Assembly (NCBI RefSeq): GCF_008831285.2
Contig: NC_045144.1
Coordinates: 5,480,575 to 5,544,574 of the forward strand
Direction: 5' to 3'
From: Nymphaea colorata
Lineage: Eukaryota > Streptophyta > Magnoliopsida > Nymphaeales > Nymphaeaceae
DNA length: 64,000 nucleotides
The notes under the pieces are model-generated. The model was not told the origin of the DNA. It searched no databases and saw nothing but the letters and a program-made list of their open reading frames with translations. Of this stretch, positions 37,431-49,338 are shown piece by piece. Position 1 is the stretch's first letter. The number at the start of each line of letters is the position of its first letter. A program made the translations under genes and the position numbers.

Positions 37431-38172
37431 TGATAACATTGATTATTTTAAATTTTAACTTGATTTATTTATACAAATTTGCAATTGTGTATATCTTGTA
37501 CAAGGTCTCATGAGCTCAAATAGTTTATCATATTTGGCATGATATAAGTCAATGAAGAAGCATTTCTCATGATGTCGTTAAGTGGTCATTTACAATTGGC
37601 AGCAGGACATTATGAAGATATTTAATGATCTCGTTATAAAGTTTGGGGTAAATTTATGATACACTTGTCAACACTCAATTTTTTGATTTTTGAATAGATG
37701 CATTATACACTTACATAGTGTCTCTATTGTGATGTGCACGTAAGAGTTTATTTGAAAACATTAACAAGTTGTCATTGTAACGCTAGGCTTTTGCAGGACG
37801 ATCGGGTCAGGGTCCAGACCCGGACCCGAACTCCTCGTGCGACAGAGCCCGACACCGCCCTCTTCTCCCTCGTCTATCTCCTGGAGGTCTCCGTGCCAGC
37901 GGAGGTGTTGGGCGGCGACGAGAATGACGGCGGTGGTGCTCAGGTGAGACTTTTGATTCCCTCTCCGTCTCTTCCTTATTTAATAGAAAACTTGCCCATT
38001 GTTTCGCATTGCTTGACTCATCTCTTTTAAAATTGTTGTGTAGTCGCACCTCGATGCTTGATGTAATTACAGTACGTATATTGCACATGTCTTACTACGT
38101 AGACAAGTGATAGTGAGAATAATTCGTAGTCTCAAAAATACGTTTTCTGTTTTGGAAAAAAATGTGTTACAA
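37350..38172. repeat. Younger copy of the 7.8-8.3 kb upstream segment, bracketed by direct repeats
   Basis: About 37480-37970 matches 7795-8310 almost base for base, differing mainly by single-base gaps. The block is flanked by two direct copies of a sequence with CGTAGTCTCAAAAATACGTT (about 37350-37425 and 38098-38172). It includes a second copy of the GC-rich exon-like island (37794-37945). Confidence 0.7.
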
Positions 38173-39401
38173 GCACAAAAAATAAGTCAGCCAACTAAAA
38201 TGGTTAGCCGAATAAAACGGTAAAAAACACTGCTGTTTTTTTAAATGCCAAAAAAAAAAAAAGACCAATTTAAAGGACGTTTTTTGCAATTTTTCCCCAT
38301 CTCCCCCTTTCACATTTTAGGTATTTTTTTTTCACATTTTTTGGTGCCAAACGATTTGTCTCCATTTATTTATTTTTGTTGCATATCTACTTATTTTTTA
38401 TGTTGTTGTATTGGTTTCTTATTTATTTTATTTTTTTTAAATTTTTAAGATTTTTTTTCTCCATTTTTTTCCAACTCGCTGTATTATTATGCCACCGTTT
38501 AAAATGCAAAAAACATATTTGTGATTATGGACTCTACACCTACCGTAAACTTATATTCTTTACTGCCAATTCCCTTCGATGGTTTTGTGCTACCACTACA
38601 CAAAGAGCTTAAATAGAAACTAACAAATATTTTACCCGATTTGTTTAAATCTAGAGTAATCTTTTCTGATGTGGAGTTGCAGTGTTGCACATTTGCCACG
38701 AAATCTTTTAGTTCATAATTGTCAAATTTTTAAAAATAAAATCCGGCCACTTCATGTAAAAAATAATTAACAATAATTTGTAATGATTGTATTTTTAAGA
38801 ATATATGTAACATATCTTATATAATAGTATGTTGTATGATATGGTCCCATAGTACCATATCGTATACTTTTATAAACTACTAATATACCAGTATGGTATT
38901 GCATGCTGATCATTGTAATACTACTAGGTGAGTTAACCAACATGCAATGGGATCCTTCCCGTTCACCTCGGTTACCAGGACGATCTCCGGTCCTAATACA
39001 GTAGAAACTTGGGCGCTAAACAGATGTCTTCAATGTTGCAGAGAGCTCCAAGGCAATTTTGTAGTGCAATCTAACAAAAGAAAATAGAAAAGGTGGATCA
39101 ATTGGTCGAAATCATCCAGACCAACGAATTTTGGGTCGTTTCAAGAAGTTTCGGAACAGTTATTCAGGATTCACGTCGATGACACTTTGCCTGCGAGCGA
39201 GGCCTGTGCTCTATTGTTCATGTCCAGTGAAGAAAGGGGCTACCAAGAATGGCTTCATCAGCCATCTTCTTGGGACCCCATTTCCATCGTTGGTCTCTAA
39301 TGTCTGCATCTCTGTGTGAGGATTTTGCTTTTGGCTGTAAATATCCAATTTTTTGTCAATAAAATTGAGGGCTCGCCCCTCCGCATGAGTTTTCCGGGAA
39401 G
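38173..39401. other. AT-rich stretch without recognisable gene
   Basis: Dominated by T and A tracts, with short ORFs of low complexity. A GC-richer patch at 38940-39310 contains a 62-residue ORF of unknown nature. Nothing can be assigned. Confidence 0.4.
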
Positions 39402-39685
39402 GAGCACAAAAGAATAACAGCGAAGCTGGAAGGAAATGGGCAAAAGTTTTATTAATAAACAGAAAAAATACTGCTTAGAACAGTTCTATTACAAATGGGA
39501 TTTCTCCCTTGTTTATGGACAAAACAACATAATAAAGAAGTAGCCATTAGATAGATCCAACAGCTCTAGAAGAAGCCGTTGGAGCTAGTCAACAAACTAG
39601 CGCCAATCTGGTCAAACTGCAAAAGTGTCCAGATATGAAAATAAATACAAAAATAAAATAGAGAAAAACACTAAAAATTACAGAC
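39402..39685. repeat. Dispersed repeat, copy 2 (partner at 4283-4577)
   Basis: Shares ordered blocks with 4283-4577, including GAGCACAAAAGAATAACAG, ATTAATAAACAG, TGGGATTTCTCCCTT and AGAGAAAAACACTAAAA. Not coding. Confidence 0.6.
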
Positions 39686-39712
39686 TTTGCTTTAAAGATA
39701 ATTCCTTAGAGT

Positions 39713-42700
39713 TGGGCATTGATGTAGGCTGAAGGAAGAATGACCCTTTCTCATGATGTCCATTTAATGTATAGCAATAGAATAGAATATTGTGGAGACT
39801 AAGTTGTTTTAAAGATTAAGGTAAATTCATGGTATATTAGTTATAATGTTTCAATAATACTCAATTTTTAAGATATATTCATTACACATTCACGTAAAGC
39901 TCTTGCCGTAAAACAGTATTTAAGGGCATATTTGGCAACAGTAACAAATTGTTATGTTTTATAAATATATATTGAAATAAATTTATGAAACATTGTAACA
40001 TAATTTATGAATATGACTCAAATGCTTTAGAAGATTTACAATATCACTAATATCACTGCTTCTCTTCTCATGTTGTTTTCCAAGCATGCAAATGATGAAG
40101 GAAAAATATTTTTGAAAAAAAAGAAGGTCCATTGGTTAGGTGGGGTCCGCAGGAAAATGGAGGAGAAACGGCCAAACGACCAAACGTGCAGGCTTAAAAT
40201 GAGCAAAAAACCGTGCATTTTGCATTTGGTTTCAACGAAGAGCAGGTCGGTGGGGGTTTTAAATTTCCGACTGGGTTTTGCCGGAAGCCTAGGATGTGCG
40301 GATCGCTCTTATCATTTCCGGCGTCCAGATAGACTCGTCGTGCCTGCAGGAGTGCAGGGTGCAGAATGAAGAACTGCCGGCGTCACGGGCGGAAAGGTTC
40401 CAATTCTTTGGCTTTTGTTGGATGATCTTCATGTGGATTTCATCCCGTTCTTTTCTTTTTTATTTTATACTGGAGGTTAGTTATTGATTCGTATTTAGCA
40501 GTTTGCTGGGTGACGAGTGGCGGTCTATTGTTGGGAATTTGTTTTTCGACTGTTTCTTGGTTTCTTGTTTGTGTGGTGTATATCAGAGTTGTGATGGTTC
40601 TGATTGCGATACTTTAGTGCACCAATGATGATACGGTTCGTTGATGACTGTCCGGGATCAGGGATGTACAATTTGGAGAGGCGAAACATTAACATTTTCG
40701 TACCTTTTTCGTTCTCAGTTTTCATCGAGATGTGCATTATATCTAACTCATTATTATTGGAGCAGAAAGAACTACATGCCGGTTCAATTTCAACGACCAA
40801 GTGCAAGGGTCTCGTATGGAAGGCAAGGTTTTCTGAAAGAGAAAATGTGCTTGCACTGTTACTTGAAGATTGTAAAAGCACCATGTGCTATCAGAACTAG
40901 ACAGTAGAGAACTGCATGGCCGGCAATCTTTGAATGGGTAACAGCGAGGGCCGCAAGGCCAGTAGTCGGTTCCTGCCTCGGGCGATTAGACTTCACGCCT
41001 CGCATATTTTTTCTATTTTATTTGTAAAAAATTAGACGATACACATGTAAATTTGTAATTTTCAATGCTGAGAAATAACATATTGTTTTCTTACATACAA
41101 AATTGTAATCTATAATAATTATTGATGAAATAATTTACATGTTCTTTATTTATATCATAATTTACATGTTCTTTATTTATATATATTTATATCATAACCA
41201 GAGACATTGTTCTCGCAATTTCTCAGCAAAATTTTCTTTCCGAGCTCTTGCCAAAATTTGGATGTTAGTGGGAAAATGAAAGGGAAAAAATCTTAGAAGT
41301 TTTAAATGAAAAAATATGAAGAACGAACAAAATAAACATGATAATAAGTTTCCTATTAGCTATTATAAAGAAATAGAAAAACTTTCTGAAAACATGAAAA
41401 TTAACGAAAAAAATTCACATGCTCAAATATATGAGAGGAGGCTTTTGTGAAAGTCTCAGAAAAATATTGGAAATATCTCAGGATAATATCATGATAATAT
41501 CTTGACATTTTTTGTTTTTGGTGTATTTGAAAATATTGGAACACTTTTGCTGATACTATAAGCTGGCTTCAAAACAGTGATGCTATAGGGATATGGTTTA
41601 TATGTATATGTGGTGTGTATATGTGTTTCATGACTTCTAACATTCCTAAATACTTTTGTCAAGTATCTCCCTTCTCATTGAATGATGAAATAGTAATCAC
41701 TTTTTTCATTGAATGCTCGAATGCTAAGTCATATAATTTGTGCACATATTTTAATGGAGTCAAAATTGCCGATAGCGCATACTTTCCCAAATGACTGTCG
41801 GAAGCAGGACATGACTACTTGACAAGGAAGTATTCGCACGTCCATACATATCCGCAGATTCATTCTTCTTATTCTTTATATTTTGTATTGGTGGTTTGCA
41901 TTATCATTTCCAAATGTTTTTACTCCTTGTTTGTATCCTGCCCCACTAGGTCTTCACTGCTTAGATCCATAAGGGGATTAAATGGCGCTTAGTAAGTTGA
42001 TGAGCCTCTTTGTCTTCTTCTTACTCTTCTACGACTGCAAGGAAGAAAAAGGGTTGGGGGGGTGGTGTTGTGGAGGGAACATGGGTATGCACATGTGTTA
42101 GTCTATGATACCTAGATTTTCTTCTCTTGACCACGGAGCTTTATCCCGTCTTATTGCTTCATTAAATGTTCAGAAATTCTTTGGTTCGGAAACTCGTTGG
42201 GCTTTGGTTCTCATTTGCTAAAATTACTTGTTGAAACTAAAATTTTAAGGAAACACCTCCATAAATTGTGTACTCGCTCCAAAATTATTCAATTCTGTGG
42301 TAAGTTTATTATGGTCTTTGGGAAAAACAAGTTATGTTCATCTTTTTGTTCTCGTATTCATGAATTCCAACTGTAGGAGGAATTGATAGCATATCAATAA
42401 TATTTATTTGAAGTTTCTCTTATTCTTTTTCCCTTTAATGGTTGGTGATTGATAGCTATTCATTACCTTGATAGTTCACTGATTCACTGTACAAGTAATC
42501 ATTGTAGGCAGTGGTTTGTACGCTGTAATACCACTTTTTGACACTTATCATGTTGTTAGCGCCGACACTACAATGTTCTACTCAACCAAGTAAGACAGGA
42601 GCCCAGCTCCCAGTGAACTCGTGTAGTTCTCTATAATCTATATCATTAGAGTTAATCCCCTTGCAATATATATGCCATGTTGAAACTTAAAAGTAAGAGG

Positions 42701-45001
42701 TGGGTTTATTACATAGACTGAAGACTAGTCCACTCAACCAGGCTGTGTATATGATATATCGACTCTTCACCTCTTAGACAGAAAAATGAGAAAAGAAAAT
42801 GGATCCTCAGTATTGGATCCGACACCTCACACACATCTGTTGATAAAGGCATCTTCTTTGCATATAGGCTATAGCATATTCTATTTTGCTGTATGGCTTA
42901 TTAACCAGTCAATGGTATTGAAGTTGATTTGACATGTCTTCATGTAGGGACTAGGATGTTCATGGACTATGGAGATGCTATTGGCAGATCAGAGACGGGG
43001 CCGTGATGTCGTGGGAAGCAAGAAAGTTCAACTTGAGCTATGTGGAGGGTAATTGCAAGTTACTTGATTTTACTCTGTTTAGCATTCTTGATGAGAAGGA
43101 AGAAAGTCAATAAAATGGAGAATCATGTCCGGTGGCAAAATCAAGTGAGATTTTGGATATTAGGCTCGTTTAGATAAGACAAGGCTTTTGTTTTTCCTGC
43201 TGCAGATGATGCATATGTTAAAGAGGAGCCAGAAGGAAATTGCAACGCTACTCTCCATTGGCATAAGCAATAGATTGTGGATATAAATTGGTGTAACTCA
43301 CGCATTGCCTTCTGCAAAAATGCATTTTATGGTGCTACATTGCAACTTAGGGATACCAATCCAGTGCATCAACCACTGACAAATGATTTTGGAAATATCC
43401 TTGTTACAATGGTATTTAACTGCTAACTCTGCTACACCATTTGGTATGAAGATGCACTTTATAATGATATTTCAACTGCTAATTCTGCTATTCCTCCGAG
43501 CATGAACAGCACTTGCTCCATTGTTTGTCATGTTGCCTTACTCATAGAGCCTATATGCCTGCAGTTGTTATCATATTTTTGGAATTGGTTCAGTTTGAGA
43601 ATTATTTTGGATTCCCAAATCTTTGTTTATGTTGGAGAAATGTAAGATGGGGACAGCTTGCTAACCAACCGTTATTCCTGGATCAAGGGGGACACTGCAG
43701 TGGATTGAAGTGGGACTACGTAACTTGATTCATGCACTTTGCAGTCCATGCAATAACCTTCTTTCTTTAAACTTAATTTATGTGGAATCCTTCTCTCTCT
43801 CTGTCTGAAATGAGGATGCGGTACATGTATCCTGACAGTTTACTTTTCATGATACTGTTTCATGTTTGTAGAGATGAATTTTTGAGGATACCTTGTAAAG
43901 GATCCTGATTTTTTGGGAGCATGAGATGAATTTTTGAGGATACCTTGTAAAGGATACTGAATTTTTTGGAGCATGGAAATATCAACTTATCTGAGATTCT
44001 TATTGGTAATTTTGCCTGTGTCTCCTGCATATTGCTTTCTTTTTTATTTTCTGTACATGTTCCTTAGGTGCCATGATATCTCTTCTATATTCCATGTTTT
44101 TTAGGTGAAATATTTGGTGAGATGTTGGAGGTAAGGAGAACGATTCTGAAATCCTAATAATGTTTTTGCACTGCAGAGATGCTTCATGTTCTTGCCATGT
44201 AAGTCATAGGGTCTGTTGTTGTAATGACAAAGAAGGCCATACATTGTTCCACAGATATTTTCGACAATCAGAGGACCATGGGCTTTAGCACATTGGCAGG
44301 TAATCATTGCTGGAACAAACTCGCTTGTGAATCTAAAAATCTTTAAGGGATTTCATATCTGAATAGCTGCTTGAAATGCTGTGCAGGTGAATCAAAGTAT
44401 GGTCAGGATGTATTTGGTTGCAAAGTCTTCTCATTCATTGGCCCAATACAGAGGACTCGCGATTTATGCTCTCTTCCGTTGCACCACCACTAGTTCTACA
44501 ATTTAATGGTAGGTATCAGACAATCTATAGAAGAACATGAAGAAAGACTATTTACTCTCCTCAGCTTCATATAGGAGAAGAAGCAGTGCAGTGCACACAC
44601 TTTTTTGTGGATTACCTATAACTTTGCTGGCATAAATGGTTAACAGTTGAAAATGAAATTCAAGTAGTTAGGACTTTACTTACAACTGTACTTTCATGTC
44701 ACAATTGCAAACGACAGATCAAATTGATCAAAGTGGTACTGAGTTTCAGGATTGCAATGTACCACTTGGCGATGTCAAGGTTCATTCCATCCCAGGACAA
44801 AATCTATTAGATGCTTCTAGTTACTGGTAAGAGCTCTCTTGTAGTAATATACAGTGTCCATTTTGATGTTCATAATAATAGCCAGTGTGATAAGCAAGCA
44901 GTTGCTAAACATGATTGGACTGATACCCTGATAAAGAGGTGATTGCATGAATAGATCCTTTGTGGAACCAATGAATGATAATCTTTGTCATCAGTGTTAT
45001 C
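39713..45001 (+). pseudogene. Partial duplicate of the ASNSD1-like gene (upstream region plus exons 1-6), decayed
   Basis: Follows the first copy in order and orientation: a diverged upstream segment (39713-39960), leader and exon 1 (ATG at 40294), exon 2 (from 42948), exon 3 (about 43168-43412), exon 4 (44105-44299), exon 5 (44387-44508) and exon 6 (from 44718), including the introns between them. It is clearly broken. Exon 1 lacks one G straight after ATGTGCGG, which shifts the frame within the first codons. Exon 2 has lost bases before the CGGGGCCGTGATG region, exon 4 has several indels, and exon 5 lost the [10 protein letters not shown] core. It ends at the N gap, so whether the synthetase half was also copied is unknown. 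Confidence 0.88.
43873..43976. repeat. 52-bp tandem duplication in intron 3 of the pseudogene
   Basis: GATGAATTTTTGAGGATACC starts at 43873 and again at 43925. The parental gene has a single copy at about 13301-13352, so this arose after the gene duplication. Confidence 0.8.
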
Positions 45002-45101
45002 NNNNNNNNNNNNNNNNNNNNNNNNNNNNNNNNNNNNNNNNNNNNNNNNNNNNNNNNNNNNNNNNNNNNNNNNNNNNNNNNNNNNNNNNNNNNNNNNNNN
45101 N
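45002..45101. other. Assembly gap, 100 N
   Basis: Exactly 100 N, the usual placeholder for a gap of unknown size. It stands between pseudogene exon 6 and the outer end of the left arm of the large inverted repeat, so adjacency across it is not proven. Confidence 0.98.
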
Positions 45102-48100
45102 AATCTATCGACAGTGAGTCTCCCTGTTATGCCGTAAGTTTTCAAAAAGGCAGTTTATGAAATTTTTAAAATTAAAGTGTGTTTTTTACATACTACATAA
45201 TATTTGGGTCAATTTTCAAAGTTTGGTGAGAGGGGAGGTCTATCGAGCCCTACCTGCCTCTTTCCTTCTTCAGCGCAGACAAAATTTCTGCCCATTAGCA
45301 CACGATTTCTTTCTTTTTTTTTGTTCTTGCCCGTGGAGAAGGGTCGTCTTCTTTTCACAGAAGCTCTCTGCATGCAACTGCTCATTCTCGTAGCGCAGGT
45401 TTGCATCAGCTCCTCTTCCGCATCTCTCTCGAGGTAAGGCGTGCACTTGCCTCTTTCTATCGCGTTCTATTTCCAAACAGCGTGTGTTTCCTGTTTGCCT
45501 TTCCCCAAATCGCAGCCTTAGTCTTCTTCTTCGCCTGCTCTTAAATCCCATCAATGGAAAAACAGAAAAGCAATAAAGGGAGAGAGAAGGGAAATAAAGC
45601 AGATTCTGTCATATGAAAAACTGGTTGTTCACCTCGAAAATGCTCTTATCTGTTGTGCTGTTTCGTATGCTGACACAAACTGCTGATCCCCAACCCAAGG
45701 CTCCCATGCCCACCACGTATTTTTAAATGATTGGCTCAGCAGAATTGGCTTCACACTCTCTTTTTGTCCCCTTAAGCTCCTTTCTTTTATTAGAGACCTT
45801 ATTGAAGCAGGAAATGTGGTTAAACTGATGATAAAAAGATGTTTCCATACAACATTTCTCGCCTATGATTCCGTTGTTAGGTACTGGCAAGGCTCAGTCA
45901 CTACATTTGCTCCAGTGGGGGATTTTCATATATATATATATGTATATATATAACAAAGCAAATAGTGAATATGTTAATGTGAAAATAAATAAACATTGAA
46001 GGGCTGATGTGGGCAGTTCATATGTGGCTCCATCAATGATTTGCGTTCAGTTTCAATCAGTGTGGACGGCTTGTCTGTCTTTGCCCCTGATCTCATTCTA
46101 ATGCATTTGTTTTGTAGTGTTGCGGTCTGTTGGATGCCCTTTTAAAAATTTTGAAATTTTAATTAGAAAGCCGTTTTGATATTTAAATTTTAACACAAGT
46201 ACAGTAAAATACTATTGGGTTGTATGATCAAAATATCAAAGTAAAAACGGCTGCATATTGTTAAAATCAACGCATTATTTATGTGATCATCTTGCTATCG
46301 GATAAGATAGGAATGCGGCCAAAATTGTTGCTATCAGCTTGTGACCTGTTGGCCACAACAGCGCCTTCCGGCTATGAACTAGCGTGCTTTGGAAAAGGGC
46401 CTGCTTACAGCATGGATGTTATATGAATATCGGACTTCCATGCGCTGACGTTTTTCTTTGTTGGTTGCTAAATGCTTTTATGATTTTATCTGTTTAGTTA
46501 TATTTGGGTCTGTCCATCGTACTTCCTAGCATTAATGATATTATTGGCTTTTGCTTCAAATTGTATGGTTTCATCTTTTATTCTTGCCTAGTTCTAAATA
46601 TTGCTTAGAACTTTCCCATAATTCTCCTTTTCTTGTGTTTACAGTTATGACTTGTGGCCTAATTTTGCTGATGGCTGGTCAAATTTGTCATGAGAAAGGG
46701 AAGCCTCTATGAGGCAGCACATTGTTGTAGACAAGCTTTAGCAGTCGTTGTCTGGTATGCCTTTTCTTCCTTTTTTTTTTTCCTTTCCTTCTTAGTTGGT
46801 GGCTTGCGCTTGTCTAAAACAGTCTTATTGTCAAAAAATGTTTCGCCTTAATGTAGCCCCAATTAATTGTCATAGTCATACAATATGGTGAAGGTTCATG
46901 GTTCCTTACAAGAATCAGTTGCTTTGTTCTTTGAAGAGGAAATCTGTTTTCTATAAATGTTGTAGAATAGCATAGTTTGATTTCTTTACTAATGTACTTT
47001 ATATTTGGTTTTTTTTTCATTTGTATTATTCTTGCCTTGTGTGCTTGAGTGTTGTATGTTCATCTTGACTGCAAGCATTTTGTCTTTTGATCTTCTTGCA
47101 TGTGATTATAATTTTTTGAATTTGCTGTGATTTTTACTGACCTTTAATAGTTTAATTAGGAAAAATTGTTTTCTGAGAACCAAAATTGGTTTCTGTTCTA
47201 CTTTCTACAGAAATTGGGCAAAATAAAAAAATACAAAAAAAAAAAACAAAATTGTTCAAAAAATTCTGAATTTTGGTTTTCTAAAATCCTCTACTACTGT
47301 AGAGTAAAAAAAATCGTTAGTTTTGGTTTCAACTCTTTACGTTATAATGTCTTTTAACCCAGATTTGTGAACCTATCAGAAATCAAAAAGTCTGCCTCTG
47401 TTCTATATCCGAACACTTTTTTACTTTTACTTTTTTGCAGACAACCTTACATTCAGAGTCTAACAGTATCCAATCCCATAGTTCTCATTATCATTTCCCT
47501 AATGTTTTTACCAAAGCTGCTGAATAGGACTGGTTTATCCTGTGCTTCGATCAAGGAAAGGGAAGAGCCTAACCTAAACCTCTTGCAAAACTTTCAATCA
47601 GTTGATGACCTAACATTTATGAGAACTCGTCACCGTTAAACCAACTTTTTATGTAGAATATCATACTTTTATAGGAGAGTTGGTGAAGTTTGTTCTTCTG
47701 CCCATCTTATTTTCCGTTTACCCATCCTCTTTAGGGAGTAGAGTTCTGCCTCCTCGTGATATACCATTTGATGTCAAGAACTTTTGTAAAAGAAAAAGTT
47801 TTTAATTTTGTCTTAAACATTTTAAAAATGTCTTCTCTCACAATGATATGTCTTTGCTTTACTCTTGGTATCTTTCCAAGTAGGAGAGAATTCCAAGTTT
47901 TTGTTGTCAATCAATGGAAGAGGATAGCTGAAAAAAACTTAGATTTGAACAATAAGAAAAACTCCAATGAAGCTGAGGAAGTCAAGAATAGGAAATGCTA
48001 TTGACTCTTGTGTTCAAACATTTGCAAGGATTTAACATGAAATTATACTGAGAGAAAAGCCACAATGCTCTGTAAGATCTTGGTAGGTAGCAAAATGTGA

Positions 48101-48688
48101 GTTGAGAGATAGGCACGGAGCTTGTGTAGTTATTCCTCTGAGTCAGTAATCGAGAGTACCGAGTAGACATAAAGTTGATTTATGTCTATTTCGCGAAGAT
48201 AATGACTTATGAACTTTTGGTTCATCGAAAACCCGTAAGGTGAAGCGGATTCGACACGTGACAAAACTACACTTAACCACCAAACCGGTGGAGCTTCGTA
48301 GTAGCTTTTGAGGTGGTGAGGTATTCCCTCAAAGGTGAAGGTTGGCCTGAAAAAAAAAATGAAAGAAAAAGAAAAATCAAAAGGCAAAAAAACTCAATGC
48401 AAAAGAAAGAAAAACAAAAAAAAAAAAACCAAGAGAAAAAAACGAAAGGTGTCTGCCAAGAGATGAAAGACATGAAGGCTGAACTCGCAAGAATTGAATG
48501 TGACAATCTTTCGTGGATGTGCAATTTTGGGGTCAATATTTGCTCCTTTTTTTTTATTACCGAAGATGTCGAGGATGATTTCTCTATGTTCACATTTTGG
48601 AAATTGAAAGATATCCCTTTTAGAGGTTCGACGACACTGATGCGAAATGAATCCTAATGTTTGTACGGTACTATGGGCAAATGAATGA
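45102..48688 (+). repeat. Large inverted repeat, left arm
   Basis: About 3.59 kb that matches the reverse complement of 56496-60023 throughout, with small indels and substitutions. In order: a G/C-richer block with a splice-donor-like CGAG/GTAAGGCGTG near 45433, an ORF-like segment at 45614-45725, a (TA)n run near 45930, a broken SECRET AGENT exon (46645-46754), T/A-rich stretches, and an A/K-rich ORF at 48313-48657. The match begins directly at the N gap, so the arm may extend into it. Confidence 0.92.
46645..46754 (+). pseudogene. SEC: SECRET AGENT (O-GlcNAc transferase) TPR exon, broken, left arm
   Basis: Between an acceptor (TTTACAG) and a donor (CTG/GTATGC) the sequence reads LWPNFADGWSNL and, in another frame, MRKGSLYEAAHCCRQALAV. 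This matches the SEC tetratricopeptide repeat ...RPNF.DAWSNLASAYxRKGRLNEAAQCCRQALA. About 10 nt that would encode ASAY are missing, which shifts the frame and creates TGA. SEC adds O-linked N-acetylglucosamine to cytosolic and nuclear proteins. Only this one exon is recognised. Confidence 0.78.
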
Positions 48689-48897
48689 GATCAGAAGAGG
48701 TGAATATTTGAAAGCAACTTGCAAAATGCTGCACCAATGCCCCTGTACAGCATTCTAAGCATGAACATTTATAAAATAATTGTGTACTTAATGCTCATGT
48801 ATTTTATGTGAGGTATACTATAGTTTCTTTATTTTTTTGTATTCATGCTTTCTTGTAGAAATGGTCTAACCCTTTTCTTCTCCCACATTTGGTGCAG

Positions 48898-49338
48898 GTG
48901 ATATCTTTCATGCAGCTCCTAATATTGATCATTCACAGGAATTTGTACGCAAGGATATAAAGGTCTGGTTAAATTGGCTTCGGAATGATATTGGCTTTGA
49001 TGGATGGAGCCTTGATTTTGTAAGGTGGATCAGATTTCTCACATATTAATTATTCTTTCAATTTCTGTGGTTTAGTCGTGCTGATATTCACGGCATTGTT
49101 CATTTGCAATGTGTCAAATTTTCAATGGGTATAGGGACATGTGGTTACATGATGCAGAATGTTCATAATCCGGATTTGTATGTAAAGAAGCAAAACATTA
49201 GTTAGCAATGTGTTGTTTGCAGGGGATTTTCAGGTCATTATGTGAAAGAGTATATTGAAGCTTCAAACCCTGCATTTGCTATAGGGGAATACTGGGACAG
49301 CTTGTCTTATGAAGGTGGCAACCTTTGCTACAATCAAG
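48898..49338 (+). pseudogene. Alpha-amylase (GH13) fragment, two exons
   Basis: Exon 48898-49024 reads GDIFHAAPNIDHSQEFVRKDI... to GFDGWSLDFV and exon 49223-49338 reads GFSGHYVKEYIEAS...GEYWDSLSYEGG..CYNQ. The junction is canonical and in phase. It resembles plastid AMY3-type plant alpha-amylases around conserved regions II and III. Asp (codon 49014-49016, nucleophile) and the acid/base Glu of GEYWDS are kept, but the Arg two residues before the nucleophile, almost invariant in GH13 (GWRLDF), is Ser (AGC, 49008-49010). No earlier or later amylase exons are seen nearby. Most likely a captured or leftover fragment. It lies just inside the left inverted-repeat arm. Confidence 0.8.

Noticed and set aside
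48313-48657. Lys-rich 114-residue ORF in the left inverted-repeat arm as a gene
   Set aside because: The A-rich tract explains the Lys run, the counterpart in the right arm is shorter and frame-altered, and no domain is recognised.
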